Shown here piece by piece: positions 8,030 through 16,321 of a stretch of 39,398 nt of DNA (position 1 is its first letter; each line of letters starts with the position of its first letter). The DNA comes from Bacteroidales bacterium. GTDB lineage: Bacteria > Bacteroidota > Bacteroidia > Bacteroidales > UBA932. The notes below the pieces were generated by a model. That model was not told the origin of the DNA. It did not search any database and was given only the letters and a program-made list of their open reading frames with translations. The stretch covers positions 1-39,398 of the forward strand of contig JAFZLQ010000033.1 of assembly GCA_017551425.1 (NCBI GenBank), given 5' to 3'. Position numbers and translations under genes: made by a program.

Positions 8030-8911
8030 ATGACACCAGAAGAGTTAATAAAGAAGGTCCGGAAGATCGAGATAAAGACCAAGGCGCTCTCGCACCAGAT
8101 ATTCGCGGGAGAGTACCACTCGGCCTTCAAGGGCAGGGGCATGGCCTTCAGCGAGGTGCGCGAGTACCAGTGGGGCGACGACGTGCGCAGCATGGACTGG
8201 AACGTCACGGCGCGCCTCCGCAGCCCGTACGTGAAGGTCTTCGAGGAGGAGCGCGAGCTTACCGTGGTGCTGCTGGTGGACGTGAGCCGTTCCGGACTCT
8301 TCGGCACCCAGGGGCAGACAAAGCGCGAGCGCATAGCGGAAATCGCCGCTGTGCTCAGCTTCAGCGCAATCCTCAACAACGACAAAGTGGGAGCCCTGTT
8401 CTTCAGCGACCACGTGGAGAAATTCATCCCTCCGAAGAAGGGCCGCAGCCACCTGCTCCACATAATCCGCGAGATGCTCCAGCTCGAGCCTACCTCGGAC
8501 GGCACGGACATAAGCGAGGCCCTGAGGTTCCTAACCGGAGCGCTCAAGAAGAAGTGTACCGCGTTCATACTCAGCGACATGATTGACGTCGCCCCCGACG
8601 GCACGCCCCGTTACGAAGACGCCCTCAAGGTGGCCGCAGGCAGGCACGACCTCTCTGTCATCAAGGTTCACGACCCGAGGGAGCGCACTCTCGTTCCGGT
8701 GGGCCTCGTGCACATAAAGGACGCAGAGACGGGCCGCGGCAGCTGGATAAATACTGACTCCGCACGCGTGCGCCGCAGCTATTCGGCCTGGTTCGACGAG
8801 CTCGGCCGCCGTGAGGAACGCCTCTTCAACAAGTACAAAATCGACAGTGTAGATATAGCCACCGACTCCGACTACGTCAAGGGCCTGATGGCACTGTTCG
8901 CCCGCAAATGA
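8030..8911 (+). CDS. DUF58 domain protein of the Bat cluster
   Basis: A 293-residue cytoplasmic protein of the DUF58 family, with a VWA-like fold. The family signature GRGMAFSEVREYQWGDDVRSMDWNVTAR occupies residues about 36-62, and a metal-ion-dependent adhesion motif DVSRS lies at residues 84-88. It has no signal peptide or membrane span. DUF58 genes regularly follow MoxR genes in Bat clusters and are thought to be MoxR clients, though the biochemical role is unknown. Its stop overlaps the next start as ATGA at 8908-8911. The ATG at 8030 is the first in frame after the intergenic repeats. Confidence 0.92.
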   Translation: MTPEELIKKVRKIEIKTKALSHQIFAGEYHSAFKGRGMAFSEVREYQWGDDVRSMDWNVTARLRSPYVKVFEEERELTVVLLVDVSRSGLFGTQGQTKRERIAEIAAVLSFSAILNNDKVGALFFSDHVEKFIPPKKGRSHLLHIIREMLQLEPTSDGTDISEALRFLTGALKKKCTAFILSDMIDVAPDGTPRYEDALKVAAGRHDLSVIKVHDPRERTLVPVGLVHIKDAETGRGSWINTDSARVRRSYSAWFDELGRREERLFNKYKIDSVDIATDSDYVKGLMALFARK

Positions 8912-9903
8912 AGATACTGACCATCATACTCGCCGCTTTGCTGGACATTGTTCCGGCGGGAGATGCCGCAATCGTGCAGCTCCAGAAGCGGGATTCCATA
9001 CTCATCGCAGACCAGCTGCGATACGAAATCAGCCTCACCGGGCTCAGGCAGGACGACGGCATCGCCCTGCCCGACATCCAGAGCATCTCCAACGACACTC
9101 TCACGGTGCTCGGCACCTGGCAGCTGGATACCCTGGTGCGCGGCCGCAGCTTCCGGGCCAAGAACGAAAAATCGGCCCGCAAGGCCCTGGCAAAGGGTTT
9201 CGACATCAAGGCAGGAATAGTGCTGGTGCCGTTCGAGGAAGGCGAATACCATCTGCCCGACCTCCCGGTGCTCCGCAAAAGCGGAGACAGCATCGACACC
9301 CTTGTGTTCAAGGGAGTCACCATGGACGTGAAGACCATGCCGGTGGACACCGCCACCTTCGAGATCCACGATATCAAGGGCCAGATAAAGTACCCCGTAA
9401 CCTTCGGGGAGGTCCTTCCCTGGGCGCTCGGAGTGCTGGGGGCCGCAGGCCTCATCGCCCTTCTGGTATGGATGGGCGTACGTGCCTCCAAACGCAGGCA
9501 GGAGGCCCTCAAGCCCAAGGATCCCGCCTACATCGTAGCCCTGCGCGAGCTTGAGAAATACCGCTCGGACAAATACTGGGCGCCCGAGAAGCAGAAGGGG
9601 TTCTATTCCGGAATCACCGACGCCCTCAAGTTCTACATAGACGACCGTTTTGGCGTGGACGCCCCGGAAATGACCACCGCAGAGCTGTTTGCGGCCCTCA
9701 AGGACGACAAGGACATCACCCCCGCCATGTACGGCAGCCTCAAGGAGCTCTTCGAGAGGGCCGACTTCGTGAAGTTCGCCAAGTTCGTGGCCTCCGACGA
9801 AGACAACGCCCGGGCGCTGCCGCTTGCCGTGAGCTTCGTTACATCGACATACCAGACCCAGCTTGAAAAGGAAGCAGCCGGAGAGGAGGCCGGGGAAGAA
9901 TAA
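8908..9903 (+). CDS. Bat-cluster membrane protein with cytoplasmic helical domain
   Basis: A 331-residue protein without a firm family name. It has a short hydrophobic N-terminus that may be a signal peptide, an extracytoplasmic beta-rich region (residues about 25-165), one membrane span (about 168-192, PWALGVLGAAGLIALLVWMGV) followed by basic RASKRRQ, and a cytoplasmic helical part. That part (YSGITDALKFYIDDRFGVDA ... LFERADFVKFA) resembles the cytoplasmic tail of BatD encoded downstream. Its position between the DUF58 and BatA genes is usual for Bacteroidota Bat clusters. It is translationally coupled on both sides (ATGA at 8908, TAATG at 9901). The function is unknown. Confidence 0.82.
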   Translation: MKILTIILAALLDIVPAGDAAIVQLQKRDSILIADQLRYEISLTGLRQDDGIALPDIQSISNDTLTVLGTWQLDTLVRGRSFRAKNEKSARKALAKGFDIKAGIVLVPFEEGEYHLPDLPVLRKSGDSIDTLVFKGVTMDVKTMPVDTATFEIHDIKGQIKYPVTFGEVLPWALGVLGAAGLIALLVWMGVRASKRRQEALKPKDPAYIVALRELEKYRSDKYWAPEKQKGFYSGITDALKFYIDDRFGVDAPEMTTAELFAALKDDKDITPAMYGSLKELFERADFVKFAKFVASDEDNARALPLAVSFVTSTYQTQLEKEAAGEEAGEE

Positions 9904-10886
9904 TGTACTTCGAATACCCGCGTCTGCTGTGGCTGCTGGCCGTTCCCGCACTGCTCGTCCTGCATTACCTGTGGATGGAGCTGAGCGGCCGCAAGCCCCA
10001 CCTCCGCGTATCCACATCGGCACCATGGAAGCAGGAAGGCATGCCCGTGCTGGCAATCCTGAGGCACCTGCCGTTCGTGCTGCGGACGGTGGCCCTCGTC
10101 TGCATCGTCCTGGCAATCGCACGCCCGCGTTCCAGCACCGAGGTCGAAAAGATAGACACCGAGGGCATAGACATTGTGCTGGCGATGGACGTGTCCACCA
10201 GTATGCTCGCCCGCGACTTCAACCCCGACCGCATCAGCGCCGCCAAGGACATCGCCATAGAATTCATCGCCCAGAGGCCCTCCGACCGCATGGGCATCGT
10301 GGTCTTTGCCGGCGAGAGCTACACCCAGTGTCCCCTCACCACCGACCGCGCCACCCTCATCAACCTTATGAAGGAGGTGCAGACGGGGCTGATCGAAGAC
10401 GGCACCGCCATAGGCAACGGCCTTGCGACGGCGGTGGCCCGCATGAAGGATTCCGACGCCAAGAGTCGCGTGGTCATACTGCTGACGGACGGCGTGAACA
10501 ACTCCGGCGAGATCGCCCCGCAGACGGCGGCAGAGATTGCAAAGACCTACGGCATAAGGGTTTACACCATAGGCGTAGGAGCAAACGGAATGGCGCCGTA
10601 CCCCGTTATGACCCCCTGGGGCATAGACGTGCAGAAGATGAAGGTGGAGATCGACGAAGACTTGCTGAAGTCCATCGCAAGCGTCACCGGAGGGCGCTAC
10701 TTCCGCGCCACCGACAACACCAAGCTGTCGGAGATATATTCAGAAATCAACCAGATGGAGAAAGCGCGTACGACAATCGACAGCTTCCCCGTCTATAAAG
10801 AACTGTTCGGACGTTATGCCATCGCGGCGCTCGTTTGCCTGCTGCTGGAGATACTCGTCCGCATATTGATAAGGAGGATGCCGTAA
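9903..10886 (+). CDS. batA: BatA, membrane-anchored VWA-domain protein
   Basis: A 327-residue inner-membrane protein of the aerotolerance complex. Two hydrophobic segments near the N-terminus (residues about 7-25 and 56-73) precede a VWA domain with the metal-binding DVSTS motif (Asp96, Ser98, Ser100) and the later conserved Thr and LLTDGVNN segment. A final membrane span (about 302-322) lies before basic RRMP. In B. fragilis the bat genes support survival under oxygen, probably through handling of envelope or exported proteins, but the mechanism is not settled. The start overlaps the previous stop (TAATG at 9901-9905), and the stop overlaps the batB start. Confidence 0.93.
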   Translation: MYFEYPRLLWLLAVPALLVLHYLWMELSGRKPHLRVSTSAPWKQEGMPVLAILRHLPFVLRTVALVCIVLAIARPRSSTEVEKIDTEGIDIVLAMDVSTSMLARDFNPDRISAAKDIAIEFIAQRPSDRMGIVVFAGESYTQCPLTTDRATLINLMKEVQTGLIEDGTAIGNGLATAVARMKDSDAKSRVVILLTDGVNNSGEIAPQTAAEIAKTYGIRVYTIGVGANGMAPYPVMTPWGIDVQKMKVEIDEDLLKSIASVTGGRYFRATDNTKLSEIYSEINQMEKARTTIDSFPVYKELFGRYAIAALVCLLLEILVRILIRRMP

Positions 10887-11887
10887 TGCTGATGTTCGCT
10901 TCCCCTGAATTCCTGTGGCTCCTGCTGCTCGTGCCCGTCATCCCCGTGGTGTACGGCATCCTGCGTGCGCTGAGGGCCCGCCGCGTGCGCCGCTTCGGAG
11001 ATCCCGCCCTCGTGCGGCAGCTCATGCCGTCCTGGTCGGGCCCCAAGGGCTGGGTGCGCGTCATACTCTTCAGCCTGGCTTTCGCCTGCTTCGCCATAGG
11101 GATCTCGCGTCCGCAGATGGGCGCAAAACTCCGTGAGCACGAAGCCATGGGCGCGGAGATAATGATATGCCTGGACGTGTCCAACTCCATGCTGGCCCAG
11201 GACTACTCCCCTTCCCGCCTGGACAGGGCCAAACTCGCCATCTCCCGCGTGGTCGACAAGCTGCAGGGAGACCGCATCGGCCTGATAATCTTCGCCGGAA
11301 CCTCGTTCGTGCAGCTCCCCATCACCACCGACTACGTGTCGGCGAAGATGTTCCTGGGCAACATAGACACCGGTTCCGTGCCGGTACAGGGCACGGCCAT
11401 AGGCGATGCCATCAAGACCGCCGCCAAGAGCTTCAGCGCCCAGAGCGACAAGAGCCGCGCCATCATAATAATCACCGACGGAGAGAACCACGAAGACGAC
11501 GCCGTGGACGCCGCAAAGCAGGCGGCGGAGCTCGGCATAAAGATCTACACAATAGGCGTGGGCTCCGTCCAGGGCCAGCCTATTCCGGTGGAAGGCGGAC
11601 TGCTGAAGGACGGCCAGGGCAACATAGTTGTGACCCGGCTCGACGAGGGCACGCTCCGCAAGGTGGCGGAGGTCGGAAACGGCGCCTACGTGCATGCGGG
11701 CACCGAGGAATTCGGCCTCGGCCCCATAGTGGACGACATCAAGAAAATGGAGGCCGAACGCTACAGCTCCATGGTGTTCGAGGAGTACGACGAGCTGTTC
11801 ATGTACTTCTTCGCCGCGGCGCTCGCGCTGTTCGTACTCGAAATGCTAATTGGTGAAAGGAGGCACCGTGTGAGCCTGTTCCAATGA
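10886..11887 (+). CDS. batB: BatB, membrane-anchored VWA-domain protein
   Basis: A 333-residue paralogue of BatA. I choose the ATG at 10886, overlapping the batA stop (TAATG), because MLMFASPEFLWLLLLV is the standard N-terminus; the frame is open 17 codons further but inside batA. Layout: two N-terminal hydrophobic segments (about 9-28 and 57-74), a VWA domain with metal motif DVSNS (Asp97, Ser99, Ser101) and ITDGENHEDDA, and a C-terminal membrane span (about 310-327). BatA and BatB probably form a hetero-complex in the inner membrane with the VWA domains on the outer side. The stop overlaps the batC start as ATGA. Confidence 0.93.
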   Translation: MLMFASPEFLWLLLLVPVIPVVYGILRALRARRVRRFGDPALVRQLMPSWSGPKGWVRVILFSLAFACFAIGISRPQMGAKLREHEAMGAEIMICLDVSNSMLAQDYSPSRLDRAKLAISRVVDKLQGDRIGLIIFAGTSFVQLPITTDYVSAKMFLGNIDTGSVPVQGTAIGDAIKTAAKSFSAQSDKSRAIIIITDGENHEDDAVDAAKQAAELGIKIYTIGVGSVQGQPIPVEGGLLKDGQGNIVVTRLDEGTLRKVAEVGNGAYVHAGTEEFGLGPIVDDIKKMEAERYSSMVFEEYDELFMYFFAAALALFVLEMLIGERRHRVSLFQ

Positions 11888-12588
11888 AACTCAACAAGTT
11901 GATAATGACGGCATTGCTGCTTTTCGCGGCCCTGAGCATGCAGGCGCAGGCGGACAGGCGCGAAGTGCGTGCCGGCAACCGCAAGTTCAAGAAGGAGGAA
12001 TACAAGGCCGCCGAGATAGATTACCGCAAGGCGGTGCTGAAGGATTCCCTCTCCGTGGCTGGCGAATACAACCTCGCGTCGAGCCTGTACCGCCAGCAGG
12101 ACTGGGAGGGCGCGGGCAAGGCGCTGCAGACCGTCAAGGACATAGCCCCAGCCGGAGAAAACGCCGCCCGGTGGCATTACAACAGTGGTGACGTCGCCCT
12201 GCAGAAGAAAGACTATGCCTCCGCTGTGGAGGCCTTCAGGCAGGCACTCCTTCTCACCCCCGACGACCTGGACGCCAAGGAGAATTACATCTATGCCAAG
12301 CTGATGCTCCAGAACCAGCAGAACGGCGGAGGCGGGCAGGACAACCAGGCCCAGGATCAGAATCAGGACCAGCAGGACCAGCAGGACCAGAACGATCAGC
12401 AGAATCAACAGGATCAACAAGATCAACAGGACCAGCCTCAGGATCAGCCTCAGGACCAGCAGATTTCTCCCCAGCAGGCCCAGCAGATGCTGCAGGCAAT
12501 CCAGGCCAAGGAAAAGGAAACCCAGGACAAGGTGAACAAGGAGAAGGCCTCCGCACTCAAGTCCAGACAGAAAGACAAGAATTGGTAA
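11884..12588 (+). CDS. batC: BatC, TPR protein with Gln/Asp-rich tail
   Basis: A 234-residue protein with a cleavable signal peptide (LIMTALLLFAALSMQAQA), so it acts in the periplasm. Residues about 25-140 form tetratricopeptide (TPR) repeats, for example YNLASSLYRQQDWEGAGKAL and WHYNSGDVALQKKDYASAVE. Residues about 150-200 are an extreme low-complexity run of Gln, Asp and Asn built from QDQ units. A Lys/Glu-rich helix closes the protein. BatC-type TPR proteins are proposed to bind BatA/BatB. The tail is unlikely to fold. The gene is coupled to batB (ATGA) and to the batD part of the next gene (TAATG at 12586). Confidence 0.9.
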   Translation: MKLNKLIMTALLLFAALSMQAQADRREVRAGNRKFKKEEYKAAEIDYRKAVLKDSLSVAGEYNLASSLYRQQDWEGAGKALQTVKDIAPAGENAARWHYNSGDVALQKKDYASAVEAFRQALLLTPDDLDAKENYIYAKLMLQNQQNGGGGQDNQAQDQNQDQQDQQDQNDQQNQQDQQDQQDQPQDQPQDQQISPQQAQQMLQAIQAKEKETQDKVNKEKASALKSRQKDKNW

Positions 12589-15188
12589 TGAGACGATCAG
12601 CCATATTGCTCGCGGCATTGCTCGCATGGTCGGCAAGCGCATTCGCGCAGGCCACCATATCGGTAAACGCACAGAATCTCGTAGCCGCGGACGAGCAGTT
12701 CAACGTAACCTTCACCATAGAGGGCGAAAGCCGCCCGTCCGACTTCGAGTGGGAGCCGGGCGAGGGATTCCAGCTTGTCTGGGGACCCCAGAAAGGCACT
12801 TCGTCGTCTATCAGCATAATCAACGGAAAGAAGACTCAATCGTCGCAAACCACTTATACTTACGTACTTATGCCGCGCGCTACCGGCACCTTCCAGCTTC
12901 CGGCGGCAAGCGCTACCGTAAAGGGCCAGCGGATCACTTCCCGCAGCATTACCATACAGGTGGTTTCCGGCGGGGCGGCGGCCCGGCAGCAGCAACAGGG
13001 GCAGGCCTCCGGCGGCAGCGGTAACGGCGGAGCCGAAACTCCGTCCGGCGAGGACATCTTCATGCGCCTGAGCGTAAGCAAGACCAAAGCGGTGGTGGGA
13101 GAGACCATCAACGCCACCCTCAAACTGTACCACCGGGTGAACATCGCAGGCTTCGAGGACGCCCGCTTCCCTTCGTTCAACGGATTCTGGAGCCAGGAGG
13201 TGCAGGCGCCGCAGAACATCGAATTCCACAGGGAGAACGTCGGCGACCGCATCTACGACGCCGCCGTGCTCCGCAGCTGGACCCTGATTCCCCAGCAGGC
13301 CGGCGAAATCACCATAGATCCCGCTGAACTCGTGTGCCTCGTGAACGTACGCGACAGGCGCGCCTCCAGCGGCAGCATCTTCGACAGTTTCTTCCAGGAC
13401 GAGTACCGCACCGTGCGCAAGCGCGTCAGCACTCCGGCCGTCAAAATCAACGTTTCGCGCATTCCTGCGGGCGCTCCGGCGTCCTTCGGCGGCGGCGTGG
13501 GCTCGTTCCGCATGAACGCATCGCTGAGCCGCGATTCGCTTCAGACGCACGACGCCGGCACCCTGCGCATCGCCGTAAGCGGCAAGGGCAACATCTCGCT
13601 GCTGGAGGCGCCCAAGGTGGATTTCCCGCCAGACTTCGAGGTGTACGACATCAAGACAAGCGTTGACGGGAACACCAAGACCTTCGAGTACCCCTTCATA
13701 CCCCGCAGCCACGGCAGCTTCGTCATCGGCCCCGTGGAATACAGCTACTACGACGCCGCAGCGGGCAAGTTCGTCACCCTGCGCAGCGAGGCCATGCCGC
13801 TGAAGGTGAGCAAGGGTGCGGAAAGCGCCCAGGCATCCGCCGGTGGGCAGCTGGTGGTGAATCCCAACCGCAAGGACGTGCGCGACCTGGGCAGCGACAT
13901 ACGTTATATCGCCACCCGCAGGCCGCAGCTTACGCGCAAGGGCTACTTCTTCGTGGGCTCGGGCCTGTTCTGGCTGATTGCGGCGCTGCTCTGCGCCGTC
14001 GCCGCGGCCGTTTACTTCCTGGTACGCAAAGCCGCCGCACGCAGGGCGGACGTAGTGGGCACACGCCGGAGCGGCGCCTCCAAGATGGCCCGCAAGCGCC
14101 TCGCCCTGGCCGGGGACTTCCTGCATAAAGACCTCTACGGCGCCTTCTACGAGGAGCTTCACAAGGCCCTGCTGGGCTTCGTGTCCGACAAGCTCGCCAT
14201 AGGGGCGGCGGACCTCAGCAAGGAGAACATCAGCGAGCGTCTGGTGGCAGCCGGGGTGAGCGAAGAGCTCGCCGGGCGGTTCAACGGGCTGCTGGACGCC
14301 TGCGAATTCGCAAGATACGCCCCGTCCGAGGGGCACGACGCCATGAGCGCGCACTACGAGGGTGCCGTGGCGGTCATATCGGATATAGATATGTCACTGA
14401 AAAAGTCTACCGGCAAAGGAATCGGTGCTGCAATAGCATTGCTTGCCCTGCTGACCCTGCCTGCGCAGGCTCAGGATGCCGACTCGCTCTGGCGGGCCGG
14501 CACAGACGCTTATGCCGACGGACGGTGGGAGGAGGCTGCCGCCGCATGGCAGGCAATCGCCGACGGCGGGCAGGAGAGCTGCAAGCTGTACTACAACCTC
14601 GGCAACGCCGCCTTCAAGCAGAACGACATCGCCCACGCCATCCTGTGGTACGAGCGCGCGGTGAAGGCGGATCCGTCCGACCCGGACGCCCGTTACAACC
14701 TCGAATTCGCCCGCACGCAGCTGCAGGACCGCATCGAGGAGGTACCTGAATTCTTCCTGGAGACCTGGGGACGCAAGCTCTGCTGGCTGCTGCCTTCCGG
14801 AGTCTGGGCCGTGCTGTTCCTGGTGTTCCTTGCAGGGACCCTGGCCATGCTGCTGCTTTTCCTGCTCGGGCGCGGCGGCGCGCGAAAGACCGGATTCTTT
14901 GCCGGTATCGCCCTGCTGGTCCTCGCCCTGCTCTGCCTCGACTTCGCGTTCTGGCAGCGCACCGACGCCCGTTCAGACACCGGCGCCATAGTCACTTCCG
15001 CCGTCGTTGAAGTGAAGAGTTCGCCGGGCAGCGGAGTCAATCTGTTCGTGCTGCACGAAGGCACCAAGGTCAAGGTTCTGGAGCAGGTGGGCGAATGGTG
15101 CAACGTAGAACTTGCAGACGGCCGCCAGGGATGGTTGAAAGTCGGGAATTTTGATTATATTTGCACATTTGGAAATATAAACTCTTAG
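12588..15188 (+). CDS. BatD-BatE fusion protein
   Basis: One uninterrupted 866-residue frame contains two usually separate Bat proteins. I use the ATG at 12588 overlapping the batC stop, not the TTG two codons earlier. Residues 1-600 are BatD: signal peptide ending AFAQA, a long periplasmic beta-rich region, a membrane span at about 451-475, and a cytoplasmic helical tail. From Met602 (ATG at 14391) the sequence is BatE: a signal-peptide-like hydrophobic segment ending PAQAQ, TPR repeats (about 630-700), two close membrane spans (about 735-790), and a C-terminal SH3-like domain (IVTSAVVEVKSSPGSGVNLF). Membrane topology agrees with a fused chain. A promoter for exbB lies within the last 60 bases. 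Confidence 0.85.
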   Translation: MRRSAILLAALLAWSASAFAQATISVNAQNLVAADEQFNVTFTIEGESRPSDFEWEPGEGFQLVWGPQKGTSSSISIINGKKTQSSQTTYTYVLMPRATGTFQLPAASATVKGQRITSRSITIQVVSGGAAARQQQQGQASGGSGNGGAETPSGEDIFMRLSVSKTKAVVGETINATLKLYHRVNIAGFEDARFPSFNGFWSQEVQAPQNIEFHRENVGDRIYDAAVLRSWTLIPQQAGEITIDPAELVCLVNVRDRRASSGSIFDSFFQDEYRTVRKRVSTPAVKINVSRIPAGAPASFGGGVGSFRMNASLSRDSLQTHDAGTLRIAVSGKGNISLLEAPKVDFPPDFEVYDIKTSVDGNTKTFEYPFIPRSHGSFVIGPVEYSYYDAAAGKFVTLRSEAMPLKVSKGAESAQASAGGQLVVNPNRKDVRDLGSDIRYIATRRPQLTRKGYFFVGSGLFWLIAALLCAVAAAVYFLVRKAAARRADVVGTRRSGASKMARKRLALAGDFLHKDLYGAFYEELHKALLGFVSDKLAIGAADLSKENISERLVAAGVSEELAGRFNGLLDACEFARYAPSEGHDAMSAHYEGAVAVISDIDMSLKKSTGKGIGAAIALLALLTLPAQAQDADSLWRAGTDAYADGRWEEAAAAWQAIADGGQESCKLYYNLGNAAFKQNDIAHAILWYERAVKADPSDPDARYNLEFARTQLQDRIEEVPEFFLETWGRKLCWLLPSGVWAVLFLVFLAGTLAMLLLFLLGRGGARKTGFFAGIALLVLALLCLDFAFWQRTDARSDTGAIVTSAVVEVKSSPGSGVNLFVLHEGTKVKVLEQVGEWCNVELADGRQGWLKVGNFDYICTFGNINS
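15135..15163 (+). promoter_or_regulatory. Putative promoter for exbB-exbD-tonB
   Basis: TTG at 15135-15137 and TATATTTG at 15156-15163, separated by 18 bases, fit the Bacteroidota promoter pattern apart from a slightly short spacer. It lies inside the end of the batD-batE gene, 28 bases before the exbB ATG, and could uncouple the TonB-system genes from the Bat genes. Confidence 0.5.
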
Positions 15189-15191
15189 AAT

Positions 15192-15911
15192 ATGCTCAGT
15201 TATTTACTTCAGGCAGACCCTGTGGAGGCGGTACAGGCCGCTGTTCCCGTTCAGCAGGAAATGACCTTTTCCCTCATCGATATGGCAGTCAAGGGCGGCT
15301 GGCTCATGGTCGTTCTGCTCGCCCTGTCGGTAGTAGCCCTCTTCATCTTCGGCAAGAAGCTCTGGATGATACGCCAGGCCTCCAGGATCGACAAGGACTT
15401 CATGATGGACATCCGCGACTACATCCACGACGGCAAGCTCAAGAGCGCCAAGACCCTCTGCTCCAAGTACGACACCCCCGTCGCCCGCATGGTGGAGACC
15501 GGCATAGACCGCATCGGCAGGCCCCTCGGAGACATCCAGAGCGCAGTGGAGAACGTGGGCAACGTAGAGGTCGCCCGTCTGGAGAAGGGACTTCCCTACC
15601 TCGCCATGATAGCCGGCGGCGCCCCGATGATCGGTTTCCTCGGCACCGTCATGGGTATGGTCCAGGCCTTCTTCAACATGTCCCAGGCAGGTAACAACAT
15701 CGATATAACCCTCCTCTCCAGCGGTATCTACACCGCAATGATCACCACCGTCGGCGGTCTCATCGTGGGTATCATCGCATACTTCGGATACAACTACCTC
15801 ACCTCCAAGGTGTCCAACGTGGTGTTCCAGATGGAGAGCAGCACCATAGAGTTCATGGATCTGCTGGACGACGAGCCCCAGGAAAAGACAACCGCTAAAG
15901 AAGAAGAGTGA
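15192..15911 (+). CDS. exbB: ExbB/TolQ/MotA-family proton channel
   Basis: A 239-residue inner-membrane protein of the motor that energises TonB with the proton gradient. It shows three membrane spans: about 33-53 (GGWLMVVLLALSVVALFIF), about 137-160 (MIAGGAPMIGFLGTVMGMVQAFF) and about 176-200 (IYTAMITTVGGLIVGIIAYFGY). The GFLGTVMGM and TTVGGLIVGI motifs are the family signatures. It lies between BatE and ExbD; its stop overlaps the exbD start (TGATG at 15909). Its partner genes follow directly, so the assignment to a TonB rather than a TolA system is well supported. Confidence 0.93.
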   Translation: MLSYLLQADPVEAVQAAVPVQQEMTFSLIDMAVKGGWLMVVLLALSVVALFIFGKKLWMIRQASRIDKDFMMDIRDYIHDGKLKSAKTLCSKYDTPVARMVETGIDRIGRPLGDIQSAVENVGNVEVARLEKGLPYLAMIAGGAPMIGFLGTVMGMVQAFFNMSQAGNNIDITLLSSGIYTAMITTVGGLIVGIIAYFGYNYLTSKVSNVVFQMESSTIEFMDLLDDEPQEKTTAKEEE

Positions 15912-16321
15912 TGGCACTCAAGCGCACAACCAAGGCAGACCCGAACGTGGCGATGTCGAGTATGACCGACATCGTGTTCCTGCTCCTTATCTTCTTCCTG
16001 GTTACGAGTACGCTGGTGAACCCCAACGCCCTCAAGCTCCTTCTTCCCAAGAGCACGGGGCAGGTGGGCGCAAAGGCCACCGTTACCGTATCCATCAAGG
16101 ACTGGGGCGAGGAGCGCTACACCTACCACGTGAACGGCAACGAGACGCCCGTCGCCTTCGACCAGATCGAGGACGAGCTCGTGGATCTCCTCCAGACTGA
16201 AGAGGATCCCACCTTCTCCATCCACTCCGACGAATCGGTCCCCATCAGGGAGATCGTCCAGGTGATGAACATCGCCAAACGTAACCATTACAAGGTAATC
16301 CTGGCCACGCAACCCGAATGA
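15911..16321 (+). CDS. exbD: ExbD-family TonB motor subunit
   Basis: A 136-residue protein with a short cytoplasmic N-terminus, one membrane span (about 21-40) and a periplasmic domain. The proton-carrying aspartate is Asp20 in SSMTDIVFLLLIFF, as in all ExbD/TolR proteins. I choose the ATG at 15911 overlapping the exbB stop; a GTG one codon earlier also opens the frame but lies inside exbB. The periplasmic part ends with the usual EIVQVMNIAKRNHYKVILAT segment. The stop overlaps the tonB-like start (ATGA at 16318-16321). Confidence 0.93.
   Translation: MALKRTTKADPNVAMSSMTDIVFLLLIFFLVTSTLVNPNALKLLLPKSTGQVGAKATVTVSIKDWGEERYTYHVNGNETPVAFDQIEDELVDLLQTEEDPTFSIHSDESVPIREIVQVMNIAKRNHYKVILATQPE

Noticed and set aside
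12340..12470. QDQ-unit repeats in batC as a CRISPR-like or minisatellite array
   Set aside because: The units are short, irregular and in frame within a coding sequence; they are simply a Gln/Asp-rich protein tail.
12597..14354. 585-codon open frame antisense to the BatD half
   Set aside because: Same kind of shadow; His/Ala/Gly/Val-rich translation typical of the reverse strand of a high-GC gene.
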